Of a stretch of 64,000 nucleotides of DNA, positions 47,601 to 56,371 are shown one piece after another. The notes under the pieces were generated by a model. It saw only the letters and a list, made by a program, of their open reading frames with translations. It was not told the origin of the DNA and did no database searches. The DNA comes from Paenibacillus albiflavus (lineage in GTDB: Bacteria; Bacillota; Bacilli; Paenibacillales; NBRC-103111). The stretch covers positions 54,972 to 118,971 of the forward strand of contig NZ_SKFG01000022.1 in the NCBI RefSeq assembly GCF_004344915.1, given 5' to 3'. The stretch's first letter is position 1; each line of letters opens with the position of its first letter. The translations under genes were made by a program, and so were the position numbers.

Positions 47601-48742
47601 GAACTGGTATGAAAATAAGCTGCTGCTTTCTCACACTGGTTCTCCTAACTGGATGTTGGGATGCGAAGGTTATTCAGAATTTAACCTATATAACGGCCAT
47701 CGGAGTCGACTATGTTGGCGACGAATATATATGCTATGCACAGGTTTCAAACATCTCCAATATAGCGAAGCAAGAATCGAGAAATGTCGGCAAACAACCC
47801 TCGATATGGGTTGCTAAAGGAGTAGGGAAAACTTTTACAGATGCGCTTGTATCTATCTATCGTTTTTCACAAGTGCGCTTATTCTGGGGACATATCAAGT
47901 CGGTTGTCCTAAGTGAAAATGCGATACGAAAAGGAATAAATCCGATATTCGATATGATGAATCGGTATCGTGAGATCCGCTATAATATATGGGTATACGG
48001 GACGAATATGCCCCTAGATCAGGTCTTAATTGAACCGTCTATTATCAATTTATCTCCTCAAGAATCGACCTTGGAGAACCCGGAAGAGATTTATAAGCAA
48101 AGCTCGTTTATCCCTCCACTATACTGGTATAGACTAATCGCTTTAACAAAAGAACCCGTCAATGTTGCTGCCATTCCTTCCATTACAATTAGCAATAAAA
48201 ATTGGAAGGAAAATGGTAAGCCACAAGCCTTGCTTCTGGTTAATGGCGCGTATTATCTCAATCTAGATCATATGGCAGGCTGGTTATCGTTGACTGACCT
48301 GAGAGGGTTACGCTGGCTTGAGAATCAAACCGTTCGCACACCGCTAACCGCCACGTTGAACGATAAACCAATTGCAGATTTAGTAGTCGTAAAACCACGT
48401 CAATCGATTAAACTGATTGAGAAAGGCGCCGAGCTTCACTTCGACGTTACGGTCAAAGCCCGCGCATACGTAAATCAATTACATGAGAATGTATCCGAGG
48501 ATGTAATAGAAGCGCAAGCAGCCAAGATAATTGAAGCTGAAATAAAGGATACTTATAAGAAGGGAGCGCAGCTTGGTATCGATACGCTGAAATTAGAATT
48601 GTACGTCTACCGAAATCACCCTCATAAGTGGAATGAGATACATGACAAGCATAAGAAGATCCTACATGAGCATGCGCTTGATACCGTAAAGGTAAAAGTG
48701 CATATCATGCACAGTGGCAAATTTAAACAGCGCGTCAGATAA
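47597..48742 (+). CDS. Spore germination receptor lipoprotein subunit C (GerAC family), second operon
   Basis: 381 aa. Signal peptide with lipobox LLTGC, cysteine at 20, then WDAK, as in Ger(x)C lipoproteins. 'ITAIGVDYVGDEYICYAQV' and the C-terminal Spore_GerAC region fit the family. Its ATG overlaps the A-subunit stop by 4 bp. The operon ends with a terminator. Confidence 0.92.
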   Translation: MRTGMKISCCFLTLVLLTGCWDAKVIQNLTYITAIGVDYVGDEYICYAQVSNISNIAKQESRNVGKQPSIWVAKGVGKTFTDALVSIYRFSQVRLFWGHIKSVVLSENAIRKGINPIFDMMNRYREIRYNIWVYGTNMPLDQVLIEPSIINLSPQESTLENPEEIYKQSSFIPPLYWYRLIALTKEPVNVAAIPSITISNKNWKENGKPQALLLVNGAYYLNLDHMAGWLSLTDLRGLRWLENQTVRTPLTATLNDKPIADLVVVKPRQSIKLIEKGAELHFDVTVKARAYVNQLHENVSEDVIEAQAAKIIEAEIKDTYKKGAQLGIDTLKLELYVYRNHPHKWNEIHDKHKKILHEHALDTVKVKVHIMHSGKFKQRVR

Positions 48743-48746
48743 CAAA

Positions 48747-48791
48747 AGCCTGCCGTTCAAATGCTCTCAGTTAGAGCTTGAACAGCAGGCT
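48747..48791. terminator. Bidirectional terminator
   Basis: AGCCTGC (48747-48753) pairs with GCAGGCT (48785-48791), with GTTCAA/TTGAAC and GCTCT/AGAGC inside. It serves the second ger operon and the MFS gene. Confidence 0.85.
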
Positions 48792-48810
48792 ATTCTTATT
48801 TTATGAAATT

Positions 48811-50433
48811 TTATACCGTAGTAGGCTCCGCTTTATCTTCCGCCATCTTCTGAGGTTCTGATTTCGTTTTGCCCTTATTTGATGTACGAAGTGGAATTTC
48901 CTTTAAGAAGAAGGTTAGAATGAATCCAATTAGAAGCAACGCAGCACCGTATAGGAAAATAATTCCAAGCGAATGACTAAGCGCATCTTTCAAATTATCA
49001 ACCATCTTCAGCAATAAATCATGCATTTGTGCAGGCGCTTGATTAATTGCCTCTTCCAGCTTAGGCTGATTAAGCAATACTTGTGGATTCTGGAAAGCAG
49101 CAAGCTGCTCTTGAACAGCTGGGTCAAACTTGGATAGATCAACACCTTGGCCAGATGCTGCTTGATCTTTGAACCTGCTTGTGATGCCATGATTCATCAA
49201 AGTACCCATAATCGCAACACCAATCGTACCCCCAAGATTACGGAATAATTGGTTGCTTGCTGTTACAACTCCAAGCTGTGTAGGTGCAACGGCATTCTGA
49301 ATAACTAGTGAGAAGACGGACATTGCAGGACCAAGTCCAAGTCCGAATACGATCATACTTAGAATCGCCATTAATGCGCTGTCCATATAGTGCATCATCA
49401 GCATACCCGCAATAAGCAGAACCATACCGAGCAATGCTAATTTCTTATATTTACCTGTCTTTGTCATAAACTGACCTGATAATGTACTTGCTACTAGCAT
49501 ACTTAACATCATCGGCATTGTAATATAACCTGAATAAGTTGGCGAAATTCCGAGTACACCTTGTGTGAAGAAAGGAATGTACATGATAGCGCCCATCATA
49601 CCAGCATTCAAAATGAATCCGATCACGTTAGACAACGTAACAATTCCATTCTTGAATAAGGATAGCGGCAGCACAGGAGTTTTAACCCTTGTTTCAATCA
49701 TAAGGAATATGACTAAAGCAACAACAGTTCCCGCGAATAAACTTATGATTTCAGTTGAAGCCCAATCGTATTTGGAACCTGCCCATGAGAATGCAAGCAG
49801 CAATGGCACAATCGTTAAGGTTAAGAATAATGAACCCCAATAGTCAATAGACTCCGCCTTATTCCGTTCAACCTTAGGGAATAAAATCAGGATCATAACA
49901 AAGGCTACAATGCCAAGCGGCAAGAAAATCCAGTATACCCAGTACCAATTCATATGATCTACGATATAACCGCCTAATGCAGGTCCAAGTACACTCGATA
50001 GAGCGAACACACTACTCATCAAACCTGCCCATTTACCACGTTCACGAGGCGAGAATAAATCTCCAATCGCTGTAAAAGAAGTTGCCATAATAATACCGGC
50101 ACCAAGACCTTGAACTCCACGATATATAATCAATTGAAAAATATCTGCTGATGTTCCGCATAGAAACGCACCGATCATAAACACGACAATACCCGTCAAA
50201 ATAAATGGCTTTCTACCATAAATGTCGGACAGCTTACCAACTAACACCGTTGCAATCGTTGATGTTAGCATATAAATAGTCATAACCCATGTGTAGTATT
50301 CCATTCCCCCAAGAATTGCAATAATTCTCGGAAGAGCTGTACCTACAATCGTCTGATTGATTGCCGCAAAGAACATCGCTGCCATAATGGCAATCATAAT
50401 TGAAATTTTACGTTTTTGTGATAAATTTTCCAA
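48811..50433 (-). CDS. MFS drug exporter, DHA2 family (EmrB/QacA type)
   Basis: 540 aa, about 14 membrane helices, as in the DHA2 drug:H+ antiporters. Motif A 'GKLSDIYGRKPFIL' and motif C 'SVLGPALGGYIVDHMNWYW' are present. The substrate is probably a toxic lipophilic compound. The start is TTG at 50433, 5 bp after GGGGGAG. It follows the MarR gene by 16 bp on the same strand, so the regulator likely controls it. Confidence 0.92.
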   Translation of the reverse strand: MENLSQKRKISIMIAIMAAMFFAAINQTIVGTALPRIIAILGGMEYYTWVMTIYMLTSTIATVLVGKLSDIYGRKPFILTGIVVFMIGAFLCGTSADIFQLIIYRGVQGLGAGIIMATSFTAIGDLFSPRERGKWAGLMSSVFALSSVLGPALGGYIVDHMNWYWVYWIFLPLGIVAFVMILILFPKVERNKAESIDYWGSLFLTLTIVPLLLAFSWAGSKYDWASTEIISLFAGTVVALVIFLMIETRVKTPVLPLSLFKNGIVTLSNVIGFILNAGMMGAIMYIPFFTQGVLGISPTYSGYITMPMMLSMLVASTLSGQFMTKTGKYKKLALLGMVLLIAGMLMMHYMDSALMAILSMIVFGLGLGPAMSVFSLVIQNAVAPTQLGVVTASNQLFRNLGGTIGVAIMGTLMNHGITSRFKDQAASGQGVDLSKFDPAVQEQLAAFQNPQVLLNQPKLEEAINQAPAQMHDLLLKMVDNLKDALSHSLGIIFLYGAALLLIGFILTFFLKEIPLRTSNKGKTKSEPQKMAEDKAEPTTV

Positions 50434-50449
50434 GCTTTCTCCCCCTGTT

Positions 50450-50890
50450 CTATTCTTCTGCCTTTCTCTTTATGTTCTCTCTTATTCGCTCATAATGTCT
50501 GATTTGTTCTGTGATTTCCTCTTCTGTGAAACCATCAAAAAAGTTCTCTATGAGTTCATCCCATTGCTTGCTGATTGCCTTCAGCTTAGCTTCTCCTTCT
50601 GAAGTTATCGTCAAATAAACAATTCGACGATCTTCAGTCGACCTAGATCTGACAGCATATCCTTCCTTAATTAGCTTATCTGAACGAGCTGTAATTGCAC
50701 CTGGTGTAATTTGCAGGGCCGCCGCAAGATCAGCTACCTTCTGAGGGCCTACATTAGCTAGTCTATCTAGGATATAGAATTGCGCTGGAGAGAACGAACG
50801 TCCTACCTGATTGCGCCACAAAGCAGTCGATTCTTTCGTAACGAGTCTAAACGCGTCAACTAGCCGCTCCCTATCGTGTTGATATATCAC
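50450..50890 (-). CDS. MarR-family transcriptional regulator
   Basis: 146 aa with a winged helix: 'KVADLAAALQITPGAITARSDKLIKEGYAVRSRSTEDRRI' region is the DNA-binding part. The GTG at 50890 is chosen because GAAGGAG lies 8 bp upstream; the ATG at 50911 would place it inside the gene. It is the first gene of a two-gene operon with the MFS exporter. A perfect palindrome lies about 30 bp upstream, a likely self-regulatory site. Confidence 0.88.
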   Translation of the reverse strand: MIYQHDRERLVDAFRLVTKESTALWRNQVGRSFSPAQFYILDRLANVGPQKVADLAAALQITPGAITARSDKLIKEGYAVRSRSTEDRRIVYLTITSEGEAKLKAISKQWDELIENFFDGFTEEEITEQIRHYERIRENIKRKAEE

Positions 50891-50918
50891 TCCCAAAACT
50901 CCTTCACACATAAAACAT

Positions 50919-50937
50919 TTATATATGAACTATATAA
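50919..50937. promoter_or_regulatory. Palindrome upstream of the MarR gene
   Basis: TTATATA-TGAAC-TATATAA, perfect 7-bp arms. It is placed to cover the promoter and is a candidate MarR operator. Confidence 0.5.
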
Positions 50938-51044
50938 TCGCAAAGTATTTTTTACTATACACCCATCACTTTAAAATGTAAATACCCCTATTTAAAATTA
51001 TTCTTATTAAACTGGCAAAAAGGAAAAGGCTTCTATACCAAAGA

Positions 51045-51079
51045 AAAACGCCACCACTTCAACTGAAGCGATAGCGCCA
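51045..51079 (-). terminator. Chemoreceptor gene terminator
   Basis: On the minus strand a 14-bp stem (with G-U pairs) around an AGTT loop (CGCTTC-AGTT-GAAGTG core) is followed by TTTTTC. Confidence 0.75.
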
Positions 51080-51082
51080 TTA

Positions 51083-52795
51083 TTACACTTTGAACTTGCT
51101 AATATTTGTCTGCAATTCAGAGGCTAGCTCGGTTAAGTTAGTGACAGAGTCCGTTATTTCCTTCATGGAAGCAAGTTGTTCCTCAGCAATTGAAGCAATG
51201 TTAATCGAATGACTCGCGGAAACTTTGGCGAGATCAGAAATCGATTCAACGGAAGCAACAACTTCTTCTGTCACCGCGGATACTTCCTCGGAGGAAGCAG
51301 AAACTTCTTGTGTTTGCTGCGTAACATGCAGTACCGATTGCATGATCGTATTAAATGCTTCATTCGCTTGATTAATCACCGTAACGCCATTCTGTACTTC
51401 CTCTCGTTCATGTTCCATCTCTTTCATAATTCGCTCGGTATATTTGCGAATCTCATTCACCATGTTAATGATTTGTTTGGATGCTTGATTGGAATGCTCA
51501 GCGAGCTTCTTGATTTCATTTGCAACAACCGCGAATCCTCTGCCCTGTTCTCCTGCACGCGCTGCTTCTATTGCAGCATTAAGAGATAATAGCTCGGTTT
51601 GCGAAGTAATCTCCGTGATGTTCGCGATCATGGATTCAATTGCTAGTGATTTTTGATCTAATAAGGATACGACCTCATAGGATTCCGCAACAGATTCATG
51701 AATGACATTCATTTGTTTAATCGCTTTGGCAATGGAAGAATTCCCTACCTCAACTTGAGTTGCTGCGACTGAGGACATTTCGGCAACGATCCCAATAGAC
51801 TCCACGATTTGCTGAAACTGGTTCGCAATCCCTTCCATTCCCTTCGCGCTCTCATCACTCGCCAAAGACATATTACCCGCATCAGCAGACATATCTTGGA
51901 TCGTTATTGCAACTTGGTTAGCAGATGTCGAAACTTGCTCGCTGCCAGCCATCAGTTCATTCGCTGAAAAGGCGACAAGATTAGAGCTTCCATCAATTCC
52001 GGCGATAAGCTCTTTGAGATTGTCCTTCATTTGGTTAAAGGATTCTCCTAATTCCTCTAATTCGTCACGTGAACGGAAATTGAGCGTTTCTCCCGTCAAA
52101 TCTCCTGCAGCAATGCGTTTAGTTTCTGATTTCAATTTCGTTAAGCGTTTGGAAATGCGATTAGAAATCAGACTCCCCATTGTCATCGATATGACAATAG
52201 CCAAGATTCCATAAATAATATTGGTTCTAACCATGCTGTGTATCCGCTGATCTATTTCAACCTGCTCACCATAGATTATCGTCAGCTGATTCTCGGCTAA
52301 TTCCTGCATAAATACGTTAAATTGCTGACTGACGCCTTGAAATTTACTAGTAAGCAGATACTCTGCCTCTATCAGCTTTCTTTCCTTCACATACTGAATA
52401 ATCTCCTCTGAAATATCATGCAATTCGGTATTCAACCCCGTCATTTGCCCCAGACGCTCTTGTTGGCTATGATCTGTAAAGGAGTCATTCAGTTTTCCGA
52501 GCAGGTTCGGCAATTGCGAAAAAGATGTTTCTATACCGCTGAGCATTTGTTTATCCTGCGTCAGAATATATCCTCGAATATCTGAGTTCTGCTTTGCAAT
52601 GACCGCTTCTAGATCCTTGATATCCACCATAACATTTCCGCGAAGATCAAGTAAATTATCATAACTTGCTTGTACCTTATGTATTTGCGAATAAGAAAAA
52701 ACAATCATAAACAAAATAAAGACCGCACTTACAATGAATCCTGCATGCAATTTACGATTAATGGACATTGTAAATCTCTTCTTATTAGATTTCAT
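51083..52795 (-). CDS. Methyl-accepting chemotaxis protein
   Basis: 570 aa. TM1 at about residues 16-36, an outside four-helix-bundle sensor, TM2 at about 190-212, a HAMP domain, then the long signalling coiled coil with its conserved tip '[20 protein letters not shown]'. It passes ligand signals to CheA/CheW. No other chemotaxis gene is nearby. AGGAGG lies 12 bp before the ATG. The ligand is unknown. Confidence 0.93.
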   Translation of the reverse strand: MKSNKKRFTMSINRKLHAGFIVSAVFILFMIVFSYSQIHKVQASYDNLLDLRGNVMVDIKDLEAVIAKQNSDIRGYILTQDKQMLSGIETSFSQLPNLLGKLNDSFTDHSQQERLGQMTGLNTELHDISEEIIQYVKERKLIEAEYLLTSKFQGVSQQFNVFMQELAENQLTIIYGEQVEIDQRIHSMVRTNIIYGILAIVISMTMGSLISNRISKRLTKLKSETKRIAAGDLTGETLNFRSRDELEELGESFNQMKDNLKELIAGIDGSSNLVAFSANELMAGSEQVSTSANQVAITIQDMSADAGNMSLASDESAKGMEGIANQFQQIVESIGIVAEMSSVAATQVEVGNSSIAKAIKQMNVIHESVAESYEVVSLLDQKSLAIESMIANITEITSQTELLSLNAAIEAARAGEQGRGFAVVANEIKKLAEHSNQASKQIINMVNEIRKYTERIMKEMEHEREEVQNGVTVINQANEAFNTIMQSVLHVTQQTQEVSASSEEVSAVTEEVVASVESISDLAKVSASHSINIASIAEEQLASMKEITDSVTNLTELASELQTNISKFKV

Positions 52796-52843
52796 GTGTT
52801 ATATCTGCCTCCTAGGTGCTAATTCTAGTAGTAATCAATGACT

Positions 52844-52872
52844 AATCAGCGCAGTACAGAACTGCGCTGATT
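52844..52872. terminator. Stem-loop downstream of the metal ATPase gene
   Basis: AATCAGCGCAGT and ACTGCGCTGATT form a perfect 12-bp stem with a 5-nt loop. The T-tract is short on both strands. Confidence 0.65.
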
Positions 52873-52923
52873 TGAGATATATAATTATACCATGAAATTC
52901 TAATTTTCATTGTGAACTAATCC

Positions 52924-54864
52924 TCACCGCAATAGTCGAAGTCCATTCAGGATCACCAGGATCGTGCTTCCTTCATGACCGATGACACCTAAAGGCAATG
53001 GTATTCCTTTAATAAAATTCGATAAGATCAGCACGCTGATTACGATTAAAGCAAACGTTATATTCTGTTTCACAGTTCGATGCGTGCGCTTCCCGAGATC
53101 GATAGCGCCTACTATACGGTCTATATCATCATTCATCAGTACAAGGTCAGCCGTTTCAAGCGCAGCATCACTACCTGCTCCCCCCATAGCGATTCCGATT
53201 GTTGCTGAAGCAAGTGCTGGAGCATCGTTAACACCATCACCTACCATGATGACATTGCCGTATTTTTCTCTTAGCTCACCAATGATTCGTAGCTTATCTT
53301 CCGGAAGCAGCTCCGAGTATACAAGCTTGATTCCTGCCTGTTCAGCAATCGATCGAGCTGTTTTCTCGCCGTCACCTGTAAGCATCGCAACTTCGATTCC
53401 ACGCTTACGCAAATAGGCAACTGTGTGAGCCGATTGTTCACGCAATCGATCCTGAAGTGCAATAACACCAGCTATCCCCCATGAATTCCTAACAATAACA
53501 ACGGTTTTGCCATGCTCTTGTAAATTGGCAACCTCATTAAATATCGCTTCATTGCCCAATAAATCATCTGCTAGCGTGCTTTTGCCAATTGTCCATGTTT
53601 CATCACGATACTTGGCCTGAACGCCCCAACCGACTAATGCTTGTAATTCTGTCGGATGATCGATCTGAATTCCTTCATCACGAGCCTTTTTCACAATCGC
53701 CTTGGCAAGCGGATGCTCTGATAAGCTCTCTACACTTGCCGCAATTTCTAGCAGTCCTTCTCGCGTATACCCCTGGTATGCGAATATATCTGTAACTGTT
53801 GGACGACCTGTTGTTAAAGTTCCTGTTTTATCAAAAGCAATTACCTTGCTCTTGCCTAATAACTCAATATAAGCTCCGCCTTTGAACAGCAAGCCTTTTC
53901 TTGCACTATTGGAGATAGCGGATAAAGTGGCTGGCATAATCGATGCAACAAGGGCACATGGCGATGCCACAACGAGAAAGACCATCGCTTTATAGAATGT
54001 ATCCGTCCAGCTCATATCTACAAGAAAATGCAGCACAAACAATAACGCAATCGTAAGGAGAATAATGACTTTGGCATAAATTCGCTCGAATCGTTCAACA
54101 AAGAGCTGAGATACAGGCTTCTCTTCTTGCGCTTCCTGAACGAGACGAATAATTCTTGCGAATAAGGAGGATTCACTTGTCTTTGTTACTTTGATGAATA
54201 AAGCTCCTTGACCGTTAATCGTTCCTGCAAAAACTTCATCGCCTACTACCTTATCAACAGGTACAGCTTCACCTGTAATAGAAGCTTGATTGACAGCGCT
54301 CGTTCCTTTATGAATTTCGCCATCCGCTGGGATCCGCTCACCTGGTTTGACCACAACTATATCGCCAACGTTCAACTCTTCAATTCGAACAACAACTTCT
54401 TGATTATTACGAACTAATGTAGCCGTCTCTGGCTTCATATCCATCAATGCCGAAATATCTCTTGAACTGCGCTGCATCGTATAAGTTTCTAAAGCTCCGC
54501 TTAAGGAGAAAATGAAAATGAGAATCGCACCCTCTGCCCAATAACCGATACACATCGCACCGATCGCGGCAATAATCATTAGCAGGTTGACATCAATATC
54601 TTTCTCTTCAATAAGTGTCTGTAATCCTTCTTTGGTTTGAACGAAGCCGCCTATTACAAGTGCAGATAAGTATAAGGCAATGGAAAGTGGTTCGATCCAG
54701 AACGATGCCAGCCAGCCCCCCGCGAGTAGAATGCCGCAGGCGATTGCCGCGGTAAGCTGACGATTATGACTGATCCATTTCATAAGTGATAGATTGGTGC
54801 GTGAAGATTCATCCGATAGTACTTGTTGATTCGCTTGACCATGTGAAGCAGACGACGTTGACAT
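52924..54864 (-). CDS. pfeT: P1B4-type metal-transporting ATPase (PfeT/ZosA-like)
   Basis: 646 aa. P-type metal efflux or transport ATPase: TGEA actuator motif 'ASITGEAVPVDK', phosphorylation site DKTGTLTTG, 'SEHPLAKAI', and 'GDGVNDAPAL'. The metal site is SPC ('ASPCALVAS') in the membrane, and 'HEGST' sits 13-17 residues from the C-terminus, the pair that marks P1B4 pumps. There is no N-terminal metal-binding domain. Bacillus PfeT (formerly ZosA) exports Fe(II) and is controlled by PerR and Fur. Here a perfect PerR box and two Fur-like boxes lie upstream. The ATG at 54864 has AGGG 8 bp before it. Co or Zn remain possible substrates. Confidence 0.88.
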   Translation of the reverse strand: MSTSSASHGQANQQVLSDESSRTNLSLMKWISHNRQLTAAIACGILLAGGWLASFWIEPLSIALYLSALVIGGFVQTKEGLQTLIEEKDIDVNLLMIIAAIGAMCIGYWAEGAILIFIFSLSGALETYTMQRSSRDISALMDMKPETATLVRNNQEVVVRIEELNVGDIVVVKPGERIPADGEIHKGTSAVNQASITGEAVPVDKVVGDEVFAGTINGQGALFIKVTKTSESSLFARIIRLVQEAQEEKPVSQLFVERFERIYAKVIILLTIALLFVLHFLVDMSWTDTFYKAMVFLVVASPCALVASIMPATLSAISNSARKGLLFKGGAYIELLGKSKVIAFDKTGTLTTGRPTVTDIFAYQGYTREGLLEIAASVESLSEHPLAKAIVKKARDEGIQIDHPTELQALVGWGVQAKYRDETWTIGKSTLADDLLGNEAIFNEVANLQEHGKTVVIVRNSWGIAGVIALQDRLREQSAHTVAYLRKRGIEVAMLTGDGEKTARSIAEQAGIKLVYSELLPEDKLRIIGELREKYGNVIMVGDGVNDAPALASATIGIAMGGAGSDAALETADLVLMNDDIDRIVGAIDLGKRTHRTVKQNITFALIVISVLILSNFIKGIPLPLGVIGHEGSTILVILNGLRLLR

Positions 54865-54895
54865 ACTGATCACCCTTCTTTTTATTAATTTTCAT

Positions 54896-54910
54896 TGAGA
54901 ATAACAATCA
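54896..54910. promoter_or_regulatory. Fur-like box near the ATPase start
   Basis: TGAGAATAACAATCA matches the Fur 7-1-7 consensus (TGATAATNATTATCA) at 12 of 15 places. It lies about 32 bp upstream of the ATG, within the untranslated leader. Confidence 0.45.
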
Positions 54911-54933
54911 TTATTAGTGCCCTTAAAATGCGA

Positions 54934-54965
54934 TATGCTGTCCCTCAAGAAGAGGAACAGCATAT
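54934..54965. other. Stem-loop in the ATPase 5' leader
   Basis: ATATGCTGT (54934-54942) pairs with ACAGCATAT (54957-54965), and CCTC/GAGG extends the stem inside. It lies between promoter and start codon. Few T residues follow, so a protein-binding or mRNA-stability role is as likely as attenuation. Confidence 0.5.
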
Positions 54966-55022
54966 TTATTGAGATTGATTATCATTTTTCATTCGTCCAA
55001 ATAAGTTGTATTTGGTAAACTA

Positions 55023-55050
55023 ATTATAGCTCACTTTTTTTACATTGTAA
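55023..55050 (-). promoter_or_regulatory. Promoter of the metal ATPase gene
   Basis: Minus strand TTACAA (55050-55045), 16-bp spacer, TATAAT (55028-55023). The small palindrome TTTACA-T-TGTAAA overlaps the -35 box. The leader would be about 150 nt. Confidence 0.6.
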
Positions 55051-55081
55051 ATAGTTGTAAATTAGTAATTAGGGCATTAAT

Positions 55082-55096
55082 TTATAATTATTATAA
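55082..55096. promoter_or_regulatory. PerR box
   Basis: TTATAATTATTATAA is identical to the PerR consensus (TTATAATNATTATAA). It lies 32 bp upstream of the -35 box of the ATPase promoter and 48 bp past the stop of the SASP-like gene. Confidence 0.75.
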
Positions 55097-55098
55097 TT

Positions 55099-55113
55099 TG
55101 ATAATTATTAAAA
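55099..55113. promoter_or_regulatory. Fur-like box beside the PerR box
   Basis: TGATAATTATTAAAA matches the Fur consensus at 13 of 15 places and adjoins the PerR box with a 2-bp gap. The AT-rich setting makes chance matches easier. Confidence 0.5.
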
Positions 55114-55143
55114 ATCAAGGTGAAGGTACGTCTTTATTTTTAT

Positions 55144-55275
55144 TTATTTTCTTGCTGGATCTTCTTTGGGATTTTGCTGTGCTGAATGCTTCACATTCTT
55201 GGCGATTACCTCATCAGCAAACTCTGTATCATGCGCATATTGATTTCCTTTATTATTTTTAAATTTATTAGCCAT
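55144..55275 (-). CDS. Small protein resembling gamma-type SASP
   Basis: 43 aa: starts MANKFKNNKGNQYAHDTEFA and ends DPARK. The ATG at 55275 has AAAGGA 9 bp upstream. The stretch DTEFADEVIAKNVKHSAQQN resembles one copy of the gamma-type small acid-soluble spore protein repeat (GTEFASETNAQQVRKQNQ), with the same TEFA core, charge pattern and Gln-rich end. Gamma-SASPs store amino acids in the spore core. It follows the patatin gene by 21 bp on the same strand. The match is short, so the label is tentative. Confidence 0.55.
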   Translation of the reverse strand: MANKFKNNKGNQYAHDTEFADEVIAKNVKHSAQQNPKEDPARK

Positions 55276-55296
55276 ATAAGTCAGTCCTTTCTTTAG

Positions 55297-56175
55297 TTAA
55301 ATGACGACTGTTTCAAGCGAAATCTCTGGAACAAGCTCCAGGGCAGCTTCAATATCACCGATTCTGCTCTTTGTGTACTCATAACCAATCTCAATACACT
55401 CCGCTGTTTTGTTAAATGCCAATGAACCAATATGAGAAACATCTGGACAAAGCAAAATATTCGTATGGTTATGCAATGTTTTGGCTTGATAAGCCAAAAA
55501 AATACTTACCGCCCGATTAACAATCGAAATCAGTGAATTTAAGGAAGAGCGATTCCTGCCTTCTGTGCATAAATCAACCGCAATTATTTTATCAGCACCT
55601 AGCGCTTTGGCATATTCGGAAGGACAATTATCAATTAATCCTCCGTCCACAAGCAGCTTCTCGCCAATTGCCACGGGTGGGAATATCGACGGGATTGAAC
55701 AGCTTGCCAAGATAGCATCCACTACCGAAATATCCGAAATCTCTTCATAATCATTTGATTCCAAGGTCAATGGCTTAGACGTAAAAACAACCTTCTTGGC
55801 TGTTTTAAGATCTGCTGCAACTAATGCTACAGGACGCTCAAGATCCTTGAAACTGCGATCTTTAATTTTATTTCCAAGAAAATCGCGGAGCTTCTTTCCT
55901 TTAATAATGCTTGGGGACCTCTGATCATTCCACAGCAATTTGCTGAAAATTGATCGATAATCATAATCGAAATACTTCTTTGATAATTCCGGGACCATGC
56001 AAATTATTTGATCAGTCGTATAACCACAAGCATACAGGGCTGCTATCAGACCCCCAGAACTGGTGCCAGTTAAGCAATGAAATTCGATACCGTATTCCTC
56101 TAATGCTTTGATAATGCCTAAATGTGCACATCCTGCAATGCCGCCGCCTCCTAGAGCGATACCAATCCGACTCAT
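55297..56175 (-). CDS. Patatin-like phospholipase
   Basis: 292 aa. Patatin fold with the glycine-rich oxyanion loop GGGGIAG (about 8-14), the nucleophile serine in GTSSGG (about 38-43) and the dyad aspartate in 'DGGLIDNCP'. Related to the RssA/YlbK group. It probably hydrolyses lipid acyl esters; the substrate is unknown. The ATG at 56175 has GAGGGGGTG upstream, better than a GTG at 56181. Last-but-one gene before the SASP-like gene. Confidence 0.9.
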   Translation of the reverse strand: MSRIGIALGGGGIAGCAHLGIIKALEEYGIEFHCLTGTSSGGLIAALYACGYTTDQIICMVPELSKKYFDYDYRSIFSKLLWNDQRSPSIIKGKKLRDFLGNKIKDRSFKDLERPVALVAADLKTAKKVVFTSKPLTLESNDYEEISDISVVDAILASCSIPSIFPPVAIGEKLLVDGGLIDNCPSEYAKALGADKIIAVDLCTEGRNRSSLNSLISIVNRAVSIFLAYQAKTLHNHTNILLCPDVSHIGSLAFNKTAECIEIGYEYTKSRIGDIEAALELVPEISLETVVI

Positions 56176-56315
56176 CTCCACACCCCCTCGCGGTCTGTAA
56201 CCTTACTATTGCTTAACGCAGAACTTGATATTCACTGTCTAAGCTGTAAATATTGACCGCGTTTGATAAATTCCTGTTGAATATCATATGTTGCATGGGC
56301 GCATGAAGGTACAAA

Positions 56316-56361
56316 AAGACCAAAAGCTGATGCTCTATCATTCGCATCAGCTTTTGGTCTT
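56316..56361. terminator. Strong bidirectional hairpin
   Basis: AAGACCAAAAGCTGATGC and GCATCAGCTTTTGGTCTT form a perfect 18-bp stem around a 10-nt loop. It ends the 118-residue gene at 56372. Confidence 0.8.
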
Positions 56362-56371
56362 ATTCCTATTA

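Noticed and set aside
40376..48742. tRNA-Arg as an integration site for an island holding the ger operons
   Set aside because: No integrase, no duplicated tRNA end and no change of gene style were seen; the tRNA is followed by its own terminator.
52982..53416. Open frame antisense to the metal ATPase gene
   Set aside because: The ATPase reading is certain from its motifs; the antisense frame is low in complexity and has no ribosome site.
55297..56175. Patatin as a toxin of a defence system
   Set aside because: It resembles housekeeping RssA/YlbK-type proteins, and no CBASS-like cyclase or other defence gene is nearby.
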